NCBI RefSeq assembly: GCF_900635955.1
Contig: NZ_LR134201.1
Location: 1,922,001 to 1,986,000, forward strand
Length of the DNA stretch: 64,000 bases
Origin: Cedecea lapagei
GTDB lineage: Bacteria; Pseudomonadota; Gammaproteobacteria; Enterobacterales; Enterobacteriaceae
Direction of reading: 5' to 3'
Both the position numbers and the translations under genes were made by a program. The notes beneath the pieces are model-generated. The model searched no databases, was not told where the DNA came from, and saw nothing but the letters and a program-made list of their open reading frames with translations. Positions 24,624-35,100 of this stretch are shown piece after piece (positions within the stretch are counted from its first letter, which is position 1; the number at the start of each line of letters is the position of its first letter).

Positions 24624-25913
24624 TTACTGACCTCGCGTCACTTGTTCTGGAAATTTAGATTTAAATTCATCATAGCTATATACCTGTCCTGTTTTACCAT
24701 CTCTGATTGATTTGATCCATTCAGTTGGATAACTTCTTGGTAATAATATTTGATCAGCACCACCAGTGTACTTAGGATCCGTTGAACGTGGTGGTTGTTC
24801 ACCTGCATGCCCAACATTCAATTTGATACCCTTAGGGATTTCTAGTTCAGCCTCAAATTGTGTGGTGCTACATTTTTTATATACAGCAGTTTCATTTCTA
24901 CCTGCATTAAATGTCGTTGTAGCAAACCCGCCATCTAATTTTGTTAGTGTCTCGGAACCACCAAAATTACGATATACGGAAACAGGCTCACGTGTAATAA
25001 CCGTTTCGTATTGCCCTCCTTTAAATGTAGATATCAAAGCATCAGGTAACACTTCTTTGTCAATTAAATTCAGGCTGTTATCGATTTTGGTACCAGCAAC
25101 AAACTCATTCCCTTGTGCTGCATTTTTCTTAGAAGGGTTATTCCCAGCAATTTTTCCAGCACTGGATGTCGCAGCCATGTTTAGGGCGATATTCAATCCT
25201 GCATCGGTTAACCTAACTGCGCTGACAGGAATGTTTAATTTATCGGCAATATATGCAATTTTCCATGCATCGTAGGCTTTTTGACCGTCTTCAATTTTAT
25301 CGGACTGACTGTATGTAAATCCTTGATACTTTTGTTTCACTTCTTCTGGCACTTTGTTCCAGTAAAGTGGATCCTTAAGCTCAGTTGTCAATAACTCATA
25401 GTTTTTAAGTAGATTCTGCTCTTCCTTATAATTCTCACCTTTTTGTGCTAAGGCAAGATTCTTCTCATATTCAGCAGATCCAACAGGGTACTCCGCATAA
25501 CATTTAACTAACGCGCAAGATGCAGCCTCCATTTTTTGCGGATCATATCCTGCACCAACTAAATTATTAATAATTTGCTTTTCTTTGGGGTTACTAAGTC
25601 TATTATTCTCAACTGCATTCTTCCCGGCCTGCGCGCCCGTGGTCGCCGCTGCGGTACTATTCCCCACCACGCCGCCGGCGATCCCTGCCGCCATGGTGCC
25701 GAGCAGGCTAACCAACTGTTTCTGGTCCTGGATTAAATTACCCGGATCTTTCCCCGGGAACATCTCTGCGGCGATATGCCTAGCCGCCAGTTCGCCGCTG
25801 AATGCGTGCACCATCAGGTTGGCGGGTTCATTGACTTCGTTATCCCTGGTGGTGGCACTCTTGATAGCCTGCGCCATCACCGGGTTCAGGCCGCCTGCCA
25901 GGATAAAGCTCAT
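24624..25913 (-). CDS. Orphan CdiA fragment: short pre-toxin piece plus toxin tail CT2
   Basis: 429 codons. The first about 100 match the CdiA pre-toxin region (AGGLNPVMAQAIKSATTRD to VENN at 25602-25613), but with an internal loss of about 20 codons between NLMVHA and FSGELAARH. The 325 residues after VENN are A+T-rich and unrelated to the other tails. The end (VYRNFGG, GGFATTTFNAGRNETAVYKK, GGADQILLPRSYP) faintly recalls ADP-ribosyltransferase-type toxins, but I would not rely on this. No promoter, signal peptide or convincing start; a silent cassette. Confidence 0.75.
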   Translation of the reverse strand: MSFILAGGLNPVMAQAIKSATTRDNEVNEPANLMVHAFSGELAARHIAAEMFPGKDPGNLIQDQKQLVSLLGTMAAGIAGGVVGNSTAAATTGAQAGKNAVENNRLSNPKEKQIINNLVGAGYDPQKMEAASCALVKCYAEYPVGSAEYEKNLALAQKGENYKEEQNLLKNYELLTTELKDPLYWNKVPEEVKQKYQGFTYSQSDKIEDGQKAYDAWKIAYIADKLNIPVSAVRLTDAGLNIALNMAATSSAGKIAGNNPSKKNAAQGNEFVAGTKIDNSLNLIDKEVLPDALISTFKGGQYETVITREPVSVYRNFGGSETLTKLDGGFATTTFNAGRNETAVYKKCSTTQFEAELEIPKGIKLNVGHAGEQPPRSTDPKYTGGADQILLPRSYPTEWIKSIRDGKTGQVYSYDEFKSKFPEQVTRGQ

Positions 25914-25984
25914 CGAAGGATTTTTGGTAGTATTGCGTATCGACGTGGCAATAATGCTGGTTTTTTAGCGACTAACTAAAAATT

Positions 25985-26302
25985 GTGACAACTGAAGCAC
26001 CGGAGCTAAAAATCCGCCGCTATGTCGTGGGATATATCCGCGAGTGGAAGACACACACCAAGGCCACCTTCATTACGCTTAAAGGGAGTTGGCTGGATGA
26101 TGCGGGATTTGAGACCGGCACGCCGCTGAAGGTAGGGGTGATGCAGGGTTGCCAGGTGCTGACCGCTCAGGAGCCGCCTTCGTCCGAACCGTAACTGATG
26201 CAGACCCGGCATAAGGTCTGTAAGCTCTCCGCCCGCAAGCGGCGCCAAATGACAGAGCTGCTCGAAGTGATCAGCAAGTCACAGAGACAAAACGTTAACT
26301 GA
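25985..26302 (+). pseudogene. SymE-like gene, short classical type, with an in-frame stop
   Basis: Closer to E. coli SymE than copies A-C: KATFITLKGSWLDDAGFETG, LKVGVMQGCQVLTAQEPP, then TAA (26192-26194) exactly where E. coli reads SELMQ. The same frame continues after the stop as LMQTRHKVCKLSARKRRQMT to a TGA at 26302, the normal C-terminus. One base change (GAA to TAA) explains the break. Starts with GTG at 25985, only some 70 bases from the CT2 fragment start. It is the downstream neighbour of module CT1. Confidence 0.85.
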
Positions 26303-26317
26303 TGGGTTATAAAGTAA

Positions 26318-26344
26318 AATCCCGCCGGGTAAGGGCGGGATTCG
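26318..26344. terminator. Terminator between symE-like pseudogene and CT1 immunity gene
   Basis: Perfect stem AATCCCGCC / GGCGGGATT between convergent genes, with TTTTAC on the minus-strand side. Confidence 0.75.
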
Positions 26345-26354
26345 TTCTGATTAG

Positions 26355-26582
26355 TTAATAATAATCGTCTTGCGTAAGTTGCTTACCCGTTGGGATAACT
26401 TCATCCTTATCAAAGGATAAGAGATATTCCTCGTCATAAAGTTTTATTGAGTACCCATAAAGTATCCCATCTTCTTCGCTGACCCCCATAACACCACCTT
26501 TTTTACCTGCATATTTCTTATTTTTTTCTTTGCAATCGGAGGATATTTTCACCTCTTGATAAAAACCAATTTTATTTTCCAT
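26355..26582 (-). CDS. Immunity protein of orphan module CT1 (Imm31-like)
   Basis: 75 residues from the ATG at 26582, which has AAGGA upstream; the frame is open 13 codons more into the toxin gene. The pattern FYQEVKI...GKKGGVMGVSEEDGILYGYS and the end GKQLTQDDYY resemble the Imm31 immunity family as I remember it. It follows the CT1 toxin by 16 bases. Intact although the toxin has a stop codon, so it may still protect the cell. Confidence 0.65.
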   Translation of the reverse strand: MENKIGFYQEVKISSDCKEKNKKYAGKKGGVMGVSEEDGILYGYSIKLYDEEYLLSFDKDEVIPTGKQLTQDDYY

Positions 26583-26598
26583 AAATACGATTCCTTGG

Positions 26599-27794
26599 TT
26601 ATTTATGTGTAATGCGTCCATCCAGAGATATATTTAAGTGAGAGCCATCTCTTGTTGCCCAACCAAGCTGAGCTTTACCTTTAGGCGATAGCTGAACATC
26701 CCACTCAAAAGCCTGTCCCGCAGTACGAGATGGACCTTTTACCCACTCATTACCAAATTTATCAAGATAACCATTATTTGGCCCTCTTGGTAGCGGATTG
26801 CTGGGAGAATAGTTGCTATCTGGAACAAAACGTATTTTCCCTTGTGTAGGAAGTTCTACATATTTTATACGACCTTTAGTCGACCACGGTTGTGCAGCAC
26901 CACCAGTACCAGAAGGATTGAAAGGAGGTTCCTCTACATAAGCGGGGACTTTACCAGATTGAGCTGAAGTGATGCCTTTCATCCCATACGCCACCCCACC
27001 TATCGCCGCGACAGTGTGAACGCCAGCCATCGCGGTATAGAGGCTGTCTGCTGTTTACTTACTTACGCCCCAGTTTTCAGCAATTCGATCAATATCAGCC
27101 TCGCGCTGGGCTTTAGCATCCGCCGTAGCATACTGCCAAATCAGCGCATCAACCTGATCCTTTCCTTCCTTATAAACGCTGCCCATATTGCCGATATACT
27201 GCCCGTCCATCTGCTTGTCATAGCTCTGGCCCATCGCGACCAGCTCTTGACGCATACCCTGACAAGCTGCTGACGACAGTTCTTTACAGGCTTTATCGAG
27301 TGCGCCATCGAACGCTTTATCTTTTGCATTGAGATCAGCAACCAGTTTTTCAGCTCTTGATTTTTCGGCTGCATCCTTGATGTACGGCAGTGACCATTTA
27401 GCATCCTTCCGTTGCTTCTCATCAGGGGCACCCAGCGCATTATTCTCAACAGCATTCTTCCCGGCCTGCGCGCCCGTGGTCGCCGCTGCGGTGCTATTCC
27501 CCACCACGCCGCCGGCGATCCCTGCCGCCATGGTGCCTAACAGGCTAACGATCTGTTTCTGGTCCTGATTCAAATCCCCAGGTTTTGTATCCGGGAACAT
27601 CTCGGCAGCGATATGCCTTGCCGCCAGCTCACCGCTGAATGCGCCCGCTGCGCCTGCCGCCGCATTGCCGCCTGAAAGCTGCGCCGTCTGCAGGCGTTTT
27701 GCTCTTCCTCTTTGTTAAAGATCTGCCCGATGCTGCCGTTGGCATGCCCGGTGTCGCGGCTCAGCGTGGCAACGTCCTGCTGCTGATTCGCCTG
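26599..27794 (-). pseudogene. Orphan CdiA fragment with toxin tail CT1, broken
   Basis: Pre-toxin copy ending at VENN (27439-27450), then a 279-codon tail ending GQAFEWDVQLSPKGKAQLGW and SLDGRITHK, which resembles the polymorphic toxin type 17 end. Three lesions: a missing base in the A-run of the EEQKR codons (27706-27709, four instead of five), an in-frame loss of about 330 bases between copies of AGCTGCGCCG near 27678, and an in-frame TAA at 27055-27057 (between NWGVSK and TADSLY). The last alone splits the tail before the toxin domain, which stays open from 27054 to 26599. Confidence 0.8.
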
Positions 27795-28285
27795 CTACGT
27801 TATACTTGATAACGTCAACTATCATAAATATGAAAGTTTAGGTGAAAAAGGTTTCTTCCGAGCCTATTGGCCAGCGCTACAAAGCCACCGAGGCGATATT
27901 TATCTATGTCGCCGTGGATAAAGAAGGCAAGCCTCGCGCGATACCTCAGGTAGATTAATGCTTAAGAGAAACCCGGCAATGCCGGTTTTTTTATTGCCAC
28001 ATCTTAACGTGCAGCAATAATATTCTATAGAACATGAAATAAGCGTAATCTTTATCAACAATGCAACGTTACATTCCACCGTATTTTTTTAGAAGACACC
28101 TCGCAAGGTTGTATATAGCCAGTGAATCAGGCTCTGTATTTTTGTACAGCATGATATAATACCCAGGTGTTGAAGCGAATGGTTTACAGAAGAGAAGTAT
28201 GTCATAAGAAATTAATTATGAATTAGCGTGACATAAAGATGTCTCACCACCTCCATGTCGCTGACCACATGCAACTAAGAAGGAG
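27795..28285 (+). repeat. Array repeat C: junction spacer, yciA tail and symE leader
   Basis: Same 47-base spacer as in repeat B, then the yciA 3' end (27842-27958), which here is still almost identical to the native gene over its last 39 codons, the terminator hairpin and the symE leader. With symE copy C the block runs to 28737. The yciA piece lacks a start and most of the gene. Confidence 0.92.
28134..28160 (+). promoter_or_regulatory. LexA-type box and -10 of symE copy C
   Basis: CTGTATTTTTGTACAG at 28134-28149 is a perfect CTGT-N8-ACAG site; TATAAT lies at 28155-28160. As at copy A the repressor would overlap the promoter. Confidence 0.7.
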
Positions 28286-28737
28286 TTGAACATAGCTGCT
28301 AAGAATTTTAAGCCAGAAGTCACCATTTCCAAAAAAAATCAAACACGCCAGAAAATAAGGCTGAAAACTGCGATTCGGTACGCAATAAATCAGATAAGTG
28401 CTTGCCAGCAACCCCATCCCCGCTTTCCCGCGCTGAGTTTTACGACCGGGTGCGGTACGACTATCTGCCGCTCCAGGGCGCGTGGATTTCACAGGCCGGG
28501 TTTACGCCGGGGATGCCGATAAAAATCAGGGTCATGCCCGACTGCATTGTGATCACTACCCAGAACAGCCGCGAGCTGTGGGGCTGCGCCGAGGGATTAA
28601 GCGTCACGCATTTCAACAAGAAGAAGATGCAGCAGTGGATCAAAGACTTTCCTGGGGCGTTGAATGATACCGGCGATATCCCGGTTATTAGACGAGTGTC
28701 GCCCCGCTATGACTGTCTGAAGCGGGGCAAGGACTGA
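28286..28737 (+). pseudogene. SymE-like gene, copy C, frameshifted
   Basis: Nearly the same as copy A, but one base is missing in an A-run near 28331-28338 (eight A where A has AAAACAAAA). The frame from the TTG start then runs out of phase and stops at 28522. The remaining 111 codons (from about 28402) still encode the complete SymE core LQGAWISQAGFTPGMPIKIR and CIVITTQN. A shorter protein from TTG at 28402 is conceivable but has no clear ribosome binding site. Confidence 0.82.
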
Positions 28738-28747
28738 GCCTTAACGT

Positions 28748-28780
28748 AAAAATCCCAACCGCGAGAGGTTGGGATTTTTA
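28748..28780. terminator. Bidirectional terminator, symE copy C / cdiI
   Basis: Stem AAAAATCCCAACC / GGTTGGGATTTTT, A-run and T-run on both sides. Between it and cdiI, on the minus strand, 31 open codons (28873-28778, ending IPEYYHSPHK) look like the tail of a lost gene. Confidence 0.85.
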
Positions 28781-28878
28781 TTTATGAGGAGAATGATAAT
28801 ACTCTGGTATCTGATAATTTTCAGGTATGTCAGGCCATTCAGAAAGCCTCAACTCAGCTATGGACGGTTTTTTTCAAT

Positions 28879-29142
28879 TTAAATAGCGCTACCACGATTA
28901 CTAGGTGGCGGGATCATTATGTTGTCATCATTTTCTCGCCGCCTACATTTTTCTGCCAATGGAATAGCCAATAATATATCCGACTTGAATTTTTCAAATT
29001 CACAGCTTGTAATCTCATAATATTCAGAGTAATCAACCACACCTAAACTTACAGGAATTGTAAGATAAAACCGTCCAGAAAGCTCCTCAACGCCTATCGC
29101 AAAATAATGTTCACGACTAACCACAGCATCTATAAATTTCAT
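28879..29142 (-). CDS. cdiI: CdiI immunity protein for the main CdiA
   Basis: 87 residues, cytoplasmic. Its ATG overlaps the cdiA stop (ATGA), the standard coupling of toxin and immunity. Sequence MKFIDAVVSREHYFAIGVEE then YLTIPVSLGVVDYSEYYEI and the end PPPSNRGSAI recall a small-protein family often found next to polymorphic toxins; I cannot give it a number. It should bind the last 100-300 residues of CdiA and block its toxic activity. Confidence 0.8.
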   Translation of the reverse strand: MKFIDAVVSREHYFAIGVEELSGRFYLTIPVSLGVVDYSEYYEITSCEFEKFKSDILLAIPLAEKCRRRENDDNIMIPPPSNRGSAI

Positions 29143-32100
29143 TTTCCACCTACGTTTACTGGATTCACCTGATAGTCAGATGAAGGCACATCACGGCCAT
29201 TTATTATAGCTTCACTATCTCCATTTGGCAGTTTCCCTCCAGGAATCCAATGTGAATTTGCTCCTGCTTCGTTTCCGGAAGGAATCCTCAGATTAAATTC
29301 AGCTGGTTTGGGGATGTCAATTCTTAACAAGTTATTTGTATCCAAGAACCCTGCGTCCAACCCCAGCGAAAGCTCTAATGAATTTGTATTTCCTTTGGTA
29401 TTAAATAACAATGCATCAGCCTGATCTCTCGGCATAACAAATGTGGTACCGTCCCTTTGAGCTATCCCATAGCGTTGGTAGTTTTCTTCCGACATGAAGC
29501 GTGAAGCGCCATTAGCAAACAGGGATAAATGCTCATTAACATATTCTTCAGGTAAATAATCCGTTGCTTCCGGGCGTTGACCTTTGGGAACATTAATTAC
29601 GCGGGCAGAATCTTCTGGAGCCAGACTAAATGTCGATTTTCCTGATGTAGTCCTAGGCGCTATTCCGTCGTCGACTGCCGATCCAGCAGCGATGCCCGCG
29701 ATACCGCCAACAACATACATTGTCCCGAGCTGTAGGCCTATAGCCCTTTTTGCCGCAGTTTCGCTCATTCCTGTGCGTACATACGCATTAACCATACTGC
29801 TGTAGACTTCTTGAATTTGCTTCGCTTCCTCAGTAGTACCATTCAGAAGTTGCTGTATCTGCTGGTAACCTAGCTGTCCCTCTTTTTGATCCTGATATCC
29901 CAGACTTTGATACGTTTCTTGTTTTTCCATCGCATCCTTACGGGCAGCGGAACAAGCAGCAGCACTGCCGCCATTCAGACACGCATTAACCAGCTCTTTT
30001 GTTGTTTCTGCATCTTTCTTATTCAGCGCATCGCGTTCTTTCTGCTCCTGCGGGCTTAGTGTCTGTTTGTGGTTAAGCTCCGTCTGGAGACTCTTATCAG
30101 AGCTGCTTAAGTAGTTATTCTCAACCGCATTCTTCCCGGCCTGCGCGCCCGTGGTCGCCGCGGCGGTACTATTCCCCACCACGCCGCCGGCGATCCCTGC
30201 CGCCATGGTGCCCAGCAAACTAACGAGCTGTTTCTGGTCCTGATTCAAATCCCCAGGTTTTGTATCCGGGAACATCTCGGCAGCGATATGCCTCGCCGCC
30301 AGCTCACCGCTGAATGCCCCCGCCGCGCCCGCCGCCGCATTGCCGCCTGAAAGCTGCGCCGCCAGAGCGCCCCAGACCGCATGCGCCATCAGGTTAGCAG
30401 GCTCATTGACTTCGCCACCCTTGGTAGTGGCACTCTTGATAGCCTGCGCCATCACCGGGTTCAGGCCGCCCGCCAGGGCTTTCTTCAGATCGCCCCCGGC
30501 GGCGCCCGCCAGGATACCGCTCACCGACTGGGCCACCATCTGATATTTGCCGCCGATGCCGTAATCACCGAAGGCTTTCTGGTAATCCGCCGTATTACGC
30601 AGCGCTTCTGCGCTCATGTTGGCGTAATTACCGCCTTTCGCACGCACTGCCTCCAGCGCCTGAGTGTCGCCATAGGTCGACACCACGCTGGTCATCTGGC
30701 CGCCGATTTCACCCACCAGCTGCGCCGTCTGCAGGCGTTTTTGCTCTTCCTCTTTGTTAAAGATCTGCCCGATACTGCCGTTGGCATGTTCGGTGTCGCG
30801 ACTCAGCGCAGCAACGTCCTGCAGCTGGTTCGCCTTGTCACGAATAATAATACTACCATCCGCCACGGCGGATTGCGTGGTGCCTTCGGCGTGGCCTTTC
30901 CCGTTCATCCCGGCCAGCAGCGAGCCGACGTTCGCGAGGCCGTTTGAGGCCAGCATTGATCCGGCGGCAGACATATCGGTGCCGCCGGACAGGCTGACCC
31001 CGCTGTGGCTGACGTTATAGTCGGCTTTGTTGCCGATGTCCGAGAATCCCAGCGTCCCGGTATCGAGGCTGTTCTTATCCGCCTCAGCCCGGCTGGCTAT
31101 TACGGCTCCGTTGAGCTGAGTGTGGTTGCCCACGGTAATATCATAGCCGCCTTTTCCGGCAAAAATACCGCTTTGCTCCTGCACCGAATCATAGGTGCTC
31201 TTCATCTTATCCTGGCTGAGGCTGATATAGCCCGAGCCGCTCATTGAGCCAAAGGTGAAGCTGCCGCCTGCGGCCACGCTGGTCTGCTTGCTGTCGTAGT
31301 TATTCGAGTCCTGCTGGCTGCTGATAATCAGGTCCCGGCCAATGTCGGCGACAACTTTATCGCCGTTAACCTGGGCCCCGTTCAGGATGGCGTCCCGACC
31401 GCTGGCGAGCAACACCGTGCCGCCGCTGTCGAGCGTGGTTTCCGTCCAACTGGTGCCGTTCCCTTTGTCTTTACCGTTGGCGGCGTTGACGTTGGCAAAG
31501 ATGCTGAGCCCCGCTGAACCGCTGTTCACGCCAAAACCAACGCCAATGCCGCCGCCGCTGCTGCTGTTTTTGCCGGTCGTCAACTGCGTATTGGCCGCCC
31601 CGCTCAGCACAATGTCATTACTCGCCGCCAGAGAAGTGTCTCCTCCAGCTTTGAGCTGACTGCCCCCAATCAGGATATTGCCGCTTTCAGCGCTGTTTCC
31701 TTTCCCGGTCGCGGTGACGTTCAGGTTGTTCCCGGCCGTGAGGCTCGAGCCTTTCACTACGTCAGACTCGGCGTGCTGCTCTGATTTCGATTTTTGTGTC
31801 GTCAGGGAGACGCTTACCCGAATACCGTTATCAGGATCCTTTGCCGCCACAGCCTGCTGAGCGCCCAGATAAGCCTGCCCGCCGGCCAGCGCCGTTTTGG
31901 TTGCCTGCAGCGCGGCCAGCCTGCCGTCACTTTCATTTTTCGTCGTTTGCGCAGTCTCGACCGCGTTGTTGATCGCCTCGCCCACCGCCCCGGACAGCGC
32001 CACGGTCAAGCCGGAGCTCTTCTGCTCAAATTTCTCATCGCGGGTGCGTTTATCGTGCCCCGGTTCGATAAGTACGCTATCACCGGAGACCGACAGATCT

Positions 32101-35100
32101 TTACCTGCGACCAGATCTGCACCGCCAATATGCGCCATTCCCCCGGCGTTCACGCTGACGTTTCCGCGTGTGGACCCCACGGTGCTGACGCTTTGGCTCT
32201 GGGTGGTGCCTTGCTCCCGCAGGTCTTGGGTGCTTTTGCTGCTGCCGATGGTAAAGCCGATGCCGCCGGTGCCCATCAGGCCGCTCTTTTTGGTCTCCTT
32301 AAAGTGCCAGGCGGTGTCCGTGTCCGTCGCGGCCACGATATCGACGTTATTACCCGCGTTCAGCGCCACATTGCCATCGCCCACTACGGACGAGCCTTTC
32401 ACCAGCAGATCGTTGCCCGCTTTCAGCGTTACGTTATCGCCGCTCAGCAGCGTACCGGCTTCGCGAGTCGAGCTGGTTTCGTTGATGGTGTGGGTCGTTT
32501 TGCTGCTCAGGAACCCTTTTTTGGTTTTGGTTTCTTCGTCGTAGTGATAGTCGCTGTCGGTGGCGGTTTCGAGGTTGATATCACGCCCTGCACCTACCCC
32601 GATATCCCCGTGAGCCGTCACCTGCGCAGCCTGGGTGTTAACATCGCGCCCGGCAATGATAGTGGTGTTCCCGCCGCTAGCGATCTCCGTGCCTTGCTGG
32701 CGCACGGACTCGTTGATATCGACCTTTTTCTTCGCGGTGTACTTGTCGCTGTGGGTAGATTCAATCGACTCTAAGTTAACGTCCCGGCCGGCCTGCAGTC
32801 CTACGCGGTCTTCTGCTGCCAGTGCCGCACCCAGGCTGTTCAGGTCTCGCCCGGCTACCATGGTGAGATCCTTCCCGGCGCTAACGGCAGTGCGGGTATT
32901 GCTGGTATCGAGGGTGTCCGTGTTGCCGGTCTGGCTGTGACGACTGTTCTTCGCCACATCCAGCGTCAGATCGTTCCCCGCCCACAGCGCGGCGCTGCCC
33001 CCGGCATTGAGATTGCTGCCGGTAACGGTCAGATCTCGCCCGGCCTGCAGGCTGAGACTCCCGCCGCTGTTTACGTTGCTTCCTTGGTTGGTGATGGATT
33101 CGTTGATGTTGCGACCGCGCTGATCGCGTTCCACAAGCTGGTTGCCCGTAAGGGAAATGTTATCCAGCGCCTTAAGCAGCATGTCGCCGCCTGCGCTAAG
33201 GTTAGCGCCGGTATTGAGGATATCTTTACCCGCGCTGAGGCTCAGGCTATCAGTGGCGTTGATGGAGGCGAGAGGACCAATCTCCGTATTTGTGAATGCC
33301 AGAACCGGGTTGTTACGCCCGCTAGCCTTACCTCCAGTGTCCCACTGGTTGGTCAACGTCTGGTTAATAATGCTGCCGCCCACGCTCTCCAGGCTCACTT
33401 TCTGCCCGGCGATAATGGAGCCAATATTATTGATATCACCCAGCGCGCTGAGCTGCAGGCTACCGCCCGAGTTAATCTCGCCGCCGTTAATATTGCTGAT
33501 GGCGTTCTGGCTGCTGGCGCTCAGCAGCGTTTTGCCCTGCAGCGTGCTGCCGTCGTTGGTGATATTGCCGCCGTTGAGAATCACCTGGTTTCCGGCAATC
33601 ACGCTGCCGTTATTGACCGCAACGTCCTTCGGAGAGATGTACAGTTTAGGGACGAGGACATTTTGCCCGTCAATCACCGCGTTTTCCCACCACAGGATGC
33701 TGGAGTCCAGCGCGGCAACCTGGTCAGCGGAAAGGCTGACGCCCAGCTTAAGCCCCAGCTTGTCACGGGCCTGCGCGGCATGGTCGATCAGATACTGCAT
33801 CTGCTCGAGGTCAGAACCAACGCCGTTAACGTAGCGGCTGCCGGTCTGGTTCAGGATCTGATTGCTGACATAGCGGGTATCAAAGGCGGCATCGCCGAGG
33901 AAACGGTAGTCATACTCCGGGCGCAGATTCAGACGAGCCAGGAAATAGTCCGAGCCGAGGAATTTATTGGTATCGGTATAAGTGGCACGCGTTTCCTGCG
34001 GGGCATTCGGTGGCGCGCTCCCGGCCAGTTTATACAGATCGTTAAAAAGGCTGTTATCCAGTTGCCCAAGGCCGTCCAGTTTCGGGTTGGTGACGATCAG
34101 GTACGGGCTTTTCGGATCTTTATTCGCGACAAAATAGCCATTATTACTGGACGGAAGTGGGTAATCGCTGAGCTTGATCGGTGAACCGCTGGCCGTCAGT
34201 TTTGAGGTAAGCGCAGAAATATCCGTCAGTTCAATCGGACGATAATCATAACCTGGCGGCGGCGGAGTTTTACCGCCGCTGGAGAGCTCGATAACTTTCG
34301 CCGTCACCGCGACTATCTCGCCATTTTTATCCCGGGAGGCAAGCTCTGATTTATTACCGGCATGCTGGTTAGCCAGTCCGACGGTATTATCAGAGATAGC
34401 GGTGAGCTTGCCGCCGCTATTATTGGCCTCGACAAGGGGCGCTGTATTGGCGGCCAGATCGATTGCGGAACTACCGACACCCTGCTGCTGGCTTAGCCCC
34501 TGAGCATTGATCTCTGCCAGCTTGCCGCCGGCCTGGCCAAAGTCACCGATGTTTTGCTGCGAGCGATCGACGGACGCCAGACCGCGGTTGCCGTCTGCCC
34601 TGACATTCAGGCTTTCGGCCTGGCCGACACTGTTGCCGTTTGTTGGTAAAGTAATCGTGGCCTGTGGGGCGGTCACATTAGTGCTGGTACCGGCGTTCAG
34701 GCCCGTAGCCTGTGCGCCCGCACTCACGCCTGGCCCAGTCGCTAAGTTAAGCCCCGGCGCGCTACGTCCCGGCGTATAGCCCGGCGTATTCGCTGACACA
34801 GACGTATTGCTGATATTGTTGCTAAAGTTGGCGACGACTGCGCCGCCGGCCTGAATAACCGAACGATAAATTTCACCCGGCGTATACTGAGTATCATGTC
34901 CATTGAGGTTAAATTGGGCACCTATATCCTTTATTTCAGCCCCACGTGGAGCCTCTTTAATATTCGCAAATCGAGGCTGACGCGAACCAGGATCGGTGTA
35001 TTGGTAAACTAAATAGTCGTAGTTTGTTCCCGCCTGCCAGCTTTGGTTATTTAACTGTGTTCCGGTGAATATAATATTTCTACCAGCGAGAATATTGCTC

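Noticed and set aside
23548..27958. The yciA tails as attachment sites of an integrative element
   Set aside because: A repeated 3' gene end is typical of att sites, but there is no integrase gene, the repeat continues through symE, and the other boundary is a fixed point within cdiA. Homologous recombination explains it better.
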